From: Leptidea sinapis
Taxonomy: Eukaryota > Arthropoda > Insecta > Lepidoptera > Pieridae
Length of the DNA: 64,000 nucleotides
Assembly (NCBI RefSeq): GCF_905404315.1
Contig: NC_066280.1
Span: forward strand, 13,339,001-13,403,000
Reading direction: 5' to 3'
A program made the position numbers and the translations under genes. The notes beneath the pieces were generated by a model. The model worked only from the letters and a program-made list of their open reading frames with translations, was not told the origin of the DNA and searched no databases. Shown here piece by piece: positions 55,790-64,000 of the stretch. How positions within the stretch are numbered: position 1 is the stretch's first letter; each line of letters begins with the position of its first letter.

Positions 55790-56755
55790 TAGCAGTCTTA
55801 AAATTATTATTTATTTATTTATTTCACACACATAGCAACTATCATTACAGGTATTACCTAATGCGACAGTTACAAACAAACAAGAATAACAAACACAGCA
55901 AACAACAATCAAATCAAACTAAAACTAATCATACAATCAAACTACATTACATTACAAATAATATATCACACCAGAAATAGAAAAAACTTAAACATACTAC
56001 TATTTACCATAACATACTACATATAACAATACCCTTGTGAGTTCACTCCACGTACACTCAAAAATGTCCACTTTGTTGTGGAGTTCATTTATATGGCGAA
56101 GGGCTCTAGTTAAAGGCGACTTTGCCAACACATTTGTTCTCGGTTCATCGGAATGGATAGTAGTGGCGGATGGAGGCGCCTCCACACGTACCGGTCCGGC
56201 ACACGAAGACTCAAGCAGCACAGAACTCCCGGGTTGTGCTCCTTCCCGCGCAACAACTTCACCACATACGCTGCTAGAAAAAAATCCCTACGGACGCTCA
56301 ACTCAGTATACCCAACCATACCCAGCACAAACAGTGTCGAATACATAAGTGGGTAAAATGGGTATACTCCATATAACTTGAAGTATAGGTGCCTAACGAA
56401 TTTGTTTTGGACACGCTCTAACATCAACCTGTACTTGTCCTCATAAGGGCCCCATATCGCCGAGTTGTACTCCAGACGACTCCTTACCAGTGCATTATAA
56501 AGTACCTTGACGGTTGTGATATTAGTGAACTCTTTAGAGTGTCTCAAAACAAACCCTAAATTTCTATAGGCCTTTTTGCAGGTTTTAATTATATGCTCTC
56601 TAAACATCAAGTACGATGTAAACAAGACATCCAGATCCTGTATCTGCTTCACGCGCTGCACTGTATCCGTGCCTATCTTGTAGTTATACAATATAGGTTT
56701 ACTGGCTCGGGTAAAACTTAAGACACAACACTTAGCAGGATTGAAGTTCATTTAT
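55790..56755 (-). mobile_element. Truncated Jockey-like LINE, end of RT ORF and 3' UTR
   Basis: On minus an open frame from 56,751 starts MNFNPAKCCVLSFTRASKPI, the strand following the RT palm, and passes ALVRSRLEYNSAIWGPYEDK and LERVQNKFVRHLYFKLYG. It shifts frame near 56,150 and ends in ALRHINELHNKVDIFE (56,000-56,221 frame). The 3' UTR is A-rich and reaches a TTTA-repeat at about 55,808. A different family from family 1. Confidence 0.85.
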
Positions 56756-56835
56756 TATTAGAAAAATAGAAATATACCTATATAAGTATTATGCATAGTT
56801 TTATTTCCGTAATCGTTGCATTTATATCCAATATA

Positions 56836-58012
56836 AGAGGGCGGCACTGAAAATTTCGGGAATCAAGGAAGTGACGAAGTTCCGAAATATTCTCCGCGAA
56901 ATTTGACACATTTTTCCATACGATGGAACCAATCATTGAATCAACCATTCCATTCGGTGATTAAAATCTCTGACCCGCAATTTATTCTTTATTTTAGGGA
57001 AAGTATAGAAATCATTAAGGCTTAGGTCAGGGATGTATGGCGGATGGTCTAATAATTCTATGTTTTCTTGCTCTAAAAACTCTTTTGTTCTGTGCGCGGT
57101 CTGAGAACCCGCATTGTCGTGATGGAGGATGATGCGGAAGCTGCAGTTCTCTTTACGGAGTTCAGAAACGACCTGTGGCAAAAAAATGCTAGCATTCCTT
57201 TCTACATTAACCGTTCTTTGTCCCTCAAGAGGAATAGTCGCAAAATGGCCGGTTTTGGAGACATACAAGGCCACCAATTTTTTTGCAACACTCCGTCAAT
57301 GAGCAATTTTTGTTGGCTTTAACTCATTTTCGAACACTGAAACTCGTGACTGGTTTTTTGTTTCGGGTTCGTGCTCATATATCCAGGACTCGTTACCTGA
57401 TACGATGTTGTATACAGCATTTGAGGATACTGCGTGGAATCTTTCGAGAGTTCTGACGCTCCAAGTAATGCGAGCCGCTTTTTGCTCTTCACAGAGCAAA
57501 TGCGGTATCCATCGGGAAAACAACTTTTTACACCTAATTGTTCATGCAAGATTATTTATTGACTCATGCCAATGTCTAAAGTTGCCTGAATTTCGCGGTA
57601 TGTCACATGTCGATCTTCCTCAATCAGCTTACGCACAGCATCAACGTTTTCTTTGGTGACTGCAGTTTTTGGACGACCTTGACGGGGATCATCACTGAGC
57701 TTGACACGTCCACGTTGAAATTCAGCAAACCTGGGCTTCATTACTAAATTCAGATATTATCCGGTCAACATACTGTTTTTGTGTTAAACCACTTCGAAAG
57801 TCATAATAAATCATCGCTCTAGAATTTTCTCGAGTCAATTCCATTTTCTAAACGACTAAACAAGTTTGACAAGACCTTGTGACAAGACCGAGAATCTTTT
57901 TTAAATAAATAAATGGTATTCGATTTTTAAAACCATGGAGTTTTCAATTAAAAAGATTTTAATATGACCGGAACAGTGGAAATATTCTATTCCCGATACT
58001 TTTAGTGCAGCC
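56836..58012 (-). mobile_element. Decayed mariner transposon
   Basis: TIR-like ends: left 'ggcggcactgaaaatttcgg' and right reversed 'ggctgcactaaaagtatcgg'; TA dinucleotides border both. On minus the transposase starts at 57,844 (MELTRENSRAMIYYDFRSGL), then an HTH part with GRPKTAVTKENVDAVRKLI, the first catalytic region VSGNESWIYEHEPETK, then HHDNAGSQTAHRTKEF and HPPYIPDLSLNDF. The second and third Asp are spaced D-x34-D as in mariner. The first catalytic residue is Asn instead of Asp (GNESW for GDESW), and several frameshifts split the gene, so it cannot transpose itself. Confidence 0.9.
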
Positions 58013-58072
58013 TATGTAAATCTCTGCATTATTCAATGTTCATACTTCTCTATTATTATTATTATTATTAGC

Positions 58073-58479
58073 ACTGCACAGTGCTATCACTGTAGAAAAA
58101 TTCGTTCCGTTATGGACTGCCAGTATACTGCCGCAGTACCCTAGGGAAATATATGACGTCATAAATCGCCGACATATTTTACTGTGAGCACTGGCGTTTT
58201 CGAGGTAAGGTACTCGCAGTACTTTGATCACGTGATCAGTCAAAACCACTCGAGTGCCTAAAATATTAATTATAATATTTTTAATTTGACAGTACTCAAA
58301 CAAAATGTTTTTAATGAAATAGAAAACTTTAATACACTCATTTGAATGCTGCGTCAAAAAATGCAGCTGACTGTATACGGGATTGCGTTCTCTTTTAAAT
58401 AGTAACCAGTATACCTGGCTATAATGGAATGGCTTCACAATATACTAAATTGACGTCACACTGTACAGTGGTCGCAGTG
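58073..58479. mobile_element. Possible MITE with CACTGC ends
   Basis: Left end 'cactgcacagtgctatcact' and right end reversed 'cactgcgaccactgtacagt' share CACTG-rich words, but pairing is imperfect and no target duplication is clear. The interior contains TGACGTCA (58,154), TTGACGTCAC (58,452) and the palindrome GATCACGTGATC (58,227). The 132-codon minus frame inside shows no domain. Confidence 0.35.
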
Positions 58480-58881
58480 CATATCGGAACATACCCTGAG
58501 AATGCAGAAATTGGAAAGGTGAAAGTTGCCTTGACAGAATGACTCATGACAGTTGATGCTGTCAACAAAGCAACAGATCATCAGATGAGGAGCGCAATGA
58601 ATACTGTGGCGCTTACTGCTCAGTATAATCCTTTTTGATTGAATACTAATTTGTTCTTATTATCTCACTCACATTAATTATTCTAGATAATATTATTTTA
58701 TTGTTGATTTTTATTTACATACCATTTAACGTATGAAATTCATATGTCCCTTTCATATAGTATCGCTTAATGTATAGCAAGTTATAAACAGTGATATAAT
58801 ATTTACATAAATAAATACATTTAAGTGTTTACTTGATTCTGGAATTTATGAAAGAGATTATTTGTTTGTAAACTGTGTATT
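58480..58881 (+). promoter_or_regulatory. Upstream region of the amidating-lyase gene
   Basis: This AT-rich stretch directly precedes the start codon at 58,882. No standard TATA/initiator pair stands out and the transcription start is unknown. Confidence 0.3.
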
Positions 58882-61343
58882 ATGTTTAATAAATTTATTA
58901 TTTTACTATGTTTATTCAGTGTTATAACCGCGCAAAGGGTATGTATTACGTTTTATAATTTATTGCTAATTTAATATTTTTATTTCACTACAATTTGACT
59001 ACATTATTTCAGTATCCAGGTATAAATATAAATAATTACTTTTCAAGAAACTATTTCGATGACCAACAGTATACTAAAATCAATGCTGGTATTGAAAAAC
59101 TGGAACACTGTAAGTTCTATCTTTATTAATTATAATTATAAGTGTTCTTATTTTTAATTTAAAAGCGTTAGAAAGTATTAACACTTCTTCGTGCTGTAGT
59201 CTCTAGACCAGTGTTTACCAATGTGGGGCCCAGGGACGTAATTTAAAAATGGACTTGACACAACCTATTTGCTTTGGGTTATTTATTTTCAGGAATGTGC
59301 AAGAAAACTTTTACTACCATTTCCATCTTCATATTTAGCTGAATGTGGATTTAGTTCTGTAAATGATTTACTGATAAAAATAATAAATCGGCTTGATATA
59401 ACACAAGGAGACTTGAGATTAAAACTAAGTAAATTGGAACCTACTATAAAATCCCTGTGCAGCAAGTATCAAGACAGCTCTAAACACTAAACACTTTCTC
59501 TAAAAGATATTTTTCTGTGTACTGTGTACATAAACATACACTCACACTCACGCATGTACCTAAACACACAAACACTTTTTTTTCTCTCTAATATTACATT
59601 TTGGGATTATATACCATTCGGGGAGCCACAATACATCCACTCCCGCTCAACACCTTAGGGAGGAGGGGATGGCTGAAAAACAGTGCTGCACGGAAACATA
59701 AATCCATGATTCCATGTCAGGTGAAGCTGAGCCTTTTCCTTTTGCCTTTTGTTTCATCACATATCCTAATTGTTCATTTTATATTTGTAATGTTTTGTAT
59801 GGCAATAAAGAATTTATTATTATTATTACTAAACATATCATAGTTAATTACATTTCTGTAAAAAATTACCTACTGCAGCATTTTCTAAACTTCAGGTCTC
59901 CACCCACTGGCTTGCCCCGATGTGTAGGACAAAATATTAATTTTATTCATATAGTTCAAGGAAGTGACAGTTATAATATCAAAAGTTTTCTATTCTTTTT
60001 ATATTTATCACCAATTTCGAAAAAGTTGAGCTTTAATGAGAAATAGCAAGAATTTTTCTAAAGTAATATTGTAAAGATGAAACATTTGTGTTTTTGTATA
60101 TTTTTTTTTTATGGAATAGGAAGACAAACGAGCGTACGGGTCACCTGGTGTTAAGTGATCACCGCCGCCCACACTCTTCTGCAACACCAGAGAAATCACA
60201 AGAGCGTTGCCGGCCTTTAAGGAAGGTGTACACGCTTTTCTTGAAGGTACCCATATAGTATATATGTTTCTAATGTTTTCACACAAAAACTACTGGACCA
60301 AATTCAAAAATTCTTTCAACATTAGAAAGCTGCATCTTTATTGAGTCACATAATAAAAATTCTATAATAATATAACCCAAGTGAAAAATTGTCATAAAAA
60401 ATATGTCATCTAGTGCACTGTGGAAACTATTGTTGATAGAACAATAAACAGGACAGTATTATAGAACTACAAAAAAGGCTATCTACAAGCAAATAATACA
60501 ATAATAACAAAATGAAATAAAAATGTTAACAAAAAATAAATCTATATTCAGACTTAGTAGATTTTCCACTACCACAAGATCGGTATGTACATGAGTGAAA
60601 CTGCGGGGCATTGCTAGTCATATATATTGGTTAGAAACAGCCATAATTTTAAAATCAGCTCTTTTCAAATTTTTTATCATTTTTATTATTATTATTTATA
60701 ATAGACTAAGCAGCTTTCGCTGATGCGTCTGTATCATTTGCCATATCTATCCAAATGTTTATCCAGTCTATTCTTCAACTGATTACCAGATTTTGATTTA
60801 ACCACATCCACATGGGCAATCTATTCCATATATGAACGACTCTGTTGGTCAGAAACTGTTTCAATGGATTTGATGATGCTAATTGATATTCTAGCTTCAT
60901 ATCATGTCCCCTTAGTCTAGGATTGCTCTTCCTTGGAAACATGCTCTCAAAATTTGGGACATTATAATAATTATTTAGTATTTTGTATGTTTCAATTAGA
61001 TCGCCTCTTTCTCGCCTGCTTTTGAGGGTGCTGAGTCCAAGCTGTGTAAGTCTTTGTTCATATGTAAGATTTTTCAGTTAATGTATATGACTTTTCTAAT
61101 TTCAGCCCCACAATGGGTGAAAGACTGGCCGGATGCCTCTGTGAAGCTTGGACAGGTGTCTGGAGTAGCTATTGATCCATCAGGCCATATTCTTGTGTTT
61201 CATAGAGCATCAAATGTATGGGATGCTAGTACATTTTCAATTACCAATGTGTATCAAGGTATTGGTGAAGCGGCTATTGCCCACCCAACGGTGATGGTGT
61301 TTAATGAAACAGGAGAACTGGTCGATATGTGGGGAGAGAATCT
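58882..61343 (+). CDS. Pal: Peptidyl-alpha-hydroxyglycine alpha-amidating lyase (PAL), first three exons, partial
   Basis: Exon 1, 58,882-58,938, encodes the signal peptide MFNKFIILLCLFSVITAQR. Exon 2 is 59,013-59,109 and exon 3 is 61,106-61,343; phases 0, 1 and 2 agree and all sites are GT-AG. Exon 3 reads WVKDWPDASVKLGQVSGVAI, then DPSGHILVFHRASNVWDAST, HPTVMVFNETGELVDMWGEN, the first NHL-like beta-propeller blade of PAL with the catalytic-site residues of that segment. PAL cleaves peptidyl-hydroxyglycine to give alpha-amidated neuropeptides in the secretory pathway, after a separate monooxygenase (PHM) in insects. 130 residues are present; the rest of the propeller must lie beyond 64,000. 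The 2-kb intron 2 is filled by three transposon remnants. Confidence 0.9.
59260..59492 (+). mobile_element. hAT transposase C-terminal fragment in PAL intron 2
   Basis: Reads LPFPSSYLAECGFSSVNDLL, then NRLDITQGDLRLKLSKLEPT, the C-terminal dimerisation region of ZBED/SCAND3-type hAT transposases. 73 codons in frame, no other part of the transposase. Confidence 0.85.
59580..59840 (+). mobile_element. LINE 3' end in PAL intron 2
   Basis: Ends 'gtatggcaataaagaattta' followed by TTA repeats, i.e. poly(A) signal and a short-unit tail. Upstream words 'ttagggaggaggggatggct' and 'ggtgaagctgagcctttt' look like a LINE C terminus and 3' UTR. Clade not determined. Confidence 0.55.
60095..60262 (-). mobile_element. 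LINE family 1 end fragment in PAL intron 2
   Basis: Minus reads [20 protein letters not shown], then [20 protein letters not shown] and an A-run (T-run 60,099-60,110). Well preserved, 5'-truncated to about 165 bases. Confidence 0.9.
60690..61065 (-). mobile_element. CR1-like LINE C-terminal fragment in PAL intron 2
   Basis: On minus a frame reads YEQRLTQLGLSTLKSRRERG, DLIETYKILNNYYNVPNFES, then GHDMKLEYQLASSNPLKQFL and NRVVHIWNRLP. This is the C-terminal region of CR1-type ORF2. It ends about 40 bases from the exon 3 acceptor. Confidence 0.85.
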
Positions 61344-62404
61344 GTGAGTATCATTATAATTTCTTAAAAAGTTTCCTTTTTAAATATTTTATAATAGGTA
61401 CATTAGCTGGTGAGCTGTGCTCTTCCCTACACCCAAATAAATGCATTTATACAACATTTAAAATCTATTTTGTTAATTACAAAATTTGTAGAAGTTCAAT
61501 CATTACAATTATTATTTTGGTTTTCTCACGGACATGTAAAATAAGAAGGACTCCGTGTCACCTTACATAACAGTGAAGCACCTAAAAAAGCCGGTAAACG
61601 TGTAAATACATAGCCCGACGCATACAATAATACAAGCCGATCGGCCGCCATTATGAGATTTGCCATCGTCTGTGACAGATCAGTTTGCGTCTCAATAAAA
61701 TATCTTAAAAATGCCGTCGTGCGTTGTGAAAAAGTGTAAAAATAATAATATAAAACTATTTGTGGATATATGATTATTTAAAGGAGAAAAATTGTGTATC
61801 TGGTATACCCCATAACCGCACACACACAAGCATAAAGGTGTTTCACTTGCTATTATCACGGCGCGGAGTCCTTTTTTTACTACTCCGTGGTTTGTCTGTG
61901 TCCTTGAAAATAATGACAGCAGAACTGTCAACCTGTGCGTCATTCTCATTGTTATGGAAATATATATATTTTTTTTAAATATTAAGGGCTACAAATCAAA
62001 ATAGTAACTATTCTATCTCTGAAGTTAAAGTTGGATCAAACTGCATACAGTGTGTAGACAATGTGATAAAATATTTTGATATACGACTACTTGACACGAC
62101 AGTCGCTGTTCTGTTAATAGAAAAAAATATGATGCATTCCATCGCGAACTTTTCTATAGTCCAATATAAGTTATTTTGTTATATCTCAAAGGGTTTAGAC
62201 AGTGTTTCTATTTAAAGCTCCCAGACGGCTTACTTTGAAAACAACAGAAAAAGCGGTGCATGTAGTTTATGAGTCTATCGCGACAGACGCGGCGAAGGAC
62301 TTTGTTTTATAATACACTAAACATTCCCGCCCGCTTCACCGGGCGAATTTTAAAGGAAATAAATTTTAATCTTCTTTTTACAAATACAAATAAATAATAA
62401 GCTA
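61344..62404. other. PAL intron 3 (start), no exon recognised
   Basis: AT-rich. A remnant 'cccgcccgcttcaccgggcg' at about 62,326 is a retroelement head/tail word also seen at 39,540. I searched by eye for the next PAL exon and found none. Confidence 0.4.
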
Positions 62405-62825
62405 TAACACGTACATACACACACTCACGCCTTGTTCCCGTCGCGGTAGTCAGAGACAATAGAATGCCATTTGCTTCTATCCTTACAAACCTCACGCGCT
62501 TCCTCTACATTCATTACTCTTTTCATACATGCTCGCCGGTTGCGGGTGCTTCGGACCTCTCCTTTTCTCACTCTTCACTCATTCCCTCCACGTGTCCAAA
62601 CTATTTCAGCATTCCTTTTTCAGTCCTTGTCACAACATCCTCTTTCAAACCACAGCGCGCTCGTATTACCGCATTCGGAATTCTATCAGTCAGTATTACC
62701 CCACACATACTACGTAGTGATCGCATCTCAACTGCGTTAATTCTGCTTTTATGCTTCTTCTGCCATACCCAACTCTCACTTCCATACCTTACGTGGCGAC
62801 AAGCACTCCATTATGATAGTGTAGA
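62405..62825 (-). mobile_element. RTE-like LINE fragment
   Basis: On minus the frame reads LRYGSESWVWQKKHKSRINA, VEMRSLRSMCGVILTDRIPN, then RCGLKEDVVT, a C-terminal segment of RTE-type ORF2. Same segment as 35,110-35,560. Decayed towards its end. Confidence 0.8.
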
Positions 62826-63884
62826 TATTTAAGTACTTAACAAATTATGGATTAGGTAAATCTAACTAGGAAGCAGAACAGCTATTATAAAAAGAATAGT
62901 AAGTTACAATCTAATATTATTAATCCACATATTGTGACTTGTTTGTTTGTTATGCAAATAATCATGAATGAAGAGATATTTCTTGAAAATAATGTTTGTA
63001 TAAATGAAATAAACAAGATTTTTTATTTAAAAAAACTTTTGTAGGTAAGGTAAGTGCGTTGTACCTACTCGCATTTTGTATTTTTTCTTTTTGTAGAGTA
63101 TTAACGATCTGTATTGAATGTAATTTTTTTGAACTTTAAATAAACATTAGGTAGTGTAGTGTACTGACATCTAGTCTTAACAGAGTATGTGTTAACTATC
63201 ATTGTCATTGTGTTGTTGCGTGTGGACGTGTCCGGGTAGTGCTACGTAGTAAAGATTAGTTGTTTCACTGGTGAGCAAACGATGAACATTACAGGTAGGT
63301 ACTGATAATGTACTAAGTTCTAAATAGTCAACATATTCATGGTTAATTTGTATTCCCTGGTAGTCAACAAATTGAAACAATTCTATTAATTTGAACACCA
63401 CATAGGTGTTGCAAATCAATTGTTATAGTAGAACTAATGTGCCGTGGAAATTGCTTTCAATATTATTAAATAACAGACTTTTCGATACGCTTGTTGGTTG
63501 GGTGGTATGACTGTTTGGATCGTCTGCATGGGTTTTAATTTCTGCTTTAGACTGATTGTAAAAAAATACTTTAATGTAGCGTAGAAGGAGGTGGTAATTA
63601 AAACACACACAATTCTTATAATCACTGTATTTGTCTAGAGTTTCCACTTAGAATTCACAATAAGTAATTAATACTCAAAAGTAGCACTCTAGCTTATATA
63701 GAGCATGACAGACAACCTTATTACTGCAAGCAAATGTTAGTTGGCACTGCTGTAATGCTAACTTATATGAATAAAATAAAATTTATTTAACTAAAGATTC
63801 GAATATTATGTGCTATTATATCTTTAAACTGAAGCGATAATTATATAAAGTGAGTGATTATATTGAAGTGACTGTATTGTTTTT
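62826..63884. other. No gene recognised
   Basis: AT-rich. The overlapping short minus frames at 63,423-63,647 and 63,192-63,419 show no domain. An unspliced intron of the PAL gene is the most likely content. Confidence 0.4.
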
Positions 63885-64000
63885 GGGGGGTTTCTTTGCC
63901 GTAATCGCCACGCTTGGCAGGCGGGTTGGTTGTATCCCTTAGTCGCCTCTTACGACACCCACGGGAGGAGACGGGGTGGTGCTATTCTGGTGCGACACCA
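63885..64000. repeat. Retroelement-type repeat at the window end
   Basis: GC-richer block with 'gccgtaatcgccacgcttgg', 'cgcctcttacgacacccacg' and 'ggagacggggtggtgctatt', words I associate with dispersed lepidopteran repeats. Cut by the window edge. Confidence 0.45.

Noticed and set aside
57092..57659. Plus frames of 76 and 84 codons
   Set aside because: They are antisense of the mariner transposase.

Overview
The window looks like nuclear DNA of a lepidopteran insect. It is AT-rich, has short GT-AG introns, and is packed with moth/butterfly-type retroelements (Jockey-like, RTE-like and CR1-like LINEs, BEL/Pao, mariner, hAT, MITEs, tRNA-derived SINEs). No bacterial, CRISPR or operon features are present. 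Most long open frames are transposon remains. The host genes are split into short exons and had to be assembled by splice site and phase.

Region 1 (1-10,100) is a tandem segmental duplication. Copy A runs from the left edge to about 5,800 and copy B from about 6,520 to 10,040. Each copy carries the same LINE fragments, MITE and SINE-like block, and each carries on the minus strand a two-exon gene for a small secreted peptide precursor (A: 4,119-4,469; B: 8,940-9,269). Signal peptide, UTR and intron are nearly identical between copies, and so is a C-terminal peptide behind an RRKR cleavage site. The middle of the precursor has diverged strongly. I do not recognise this family; it is the best candidate for something undescribed.

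Region 2 (11,700-18,450) is a LINE cluster: an almost full-length Jockey-like element on minus, a truncated copy of the same family on plus placed head to head, and a second LINE nested in that copy with a 6-bp target duplication.

Region 3 (22,696-28,528, plus) is a five-exon gene for a 225-residue, N-terminally membrane-anchored, degenerate short-chain-dehydrogenase-like protein. A striking double hairpin follows it. A TATA/initiator promoter candidate, a solo-LTR-like repeat and an RNase H-bearing LINE (minus) fill 29,390-33,200.

Region 4 (33,476-42,912, plus) is a six-exon ZCCHC7/Air-type gene with five CCHC zinc knuckles, the RNA-binding subunit type of the nuclear TRAMP exosome-cofactor complex. 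Its introns are full of repeats.

Region 5 (43,130-53,640) is a three-level nest: a Jockey-like LINE (plus) interrupted by a complete BEL/Pao LTR element (minus, 44,606-52,021), whose leader is itself interrupted by a truncated LINE with a 12-bp target duplication. SINEs, a second solo-LTR-like repeat in inverse orientation, a LINE remnant and a decayed mariner follow.

Region 6 (58,882 to beyond 61,343, plus) holds the first three exons of a secreted peptidyl-hydroxyglycine alpha-amidating lyase, with hAT and LINE debris in its second intron. The rest of the window is repeats and unannotated AT-rich DNA.
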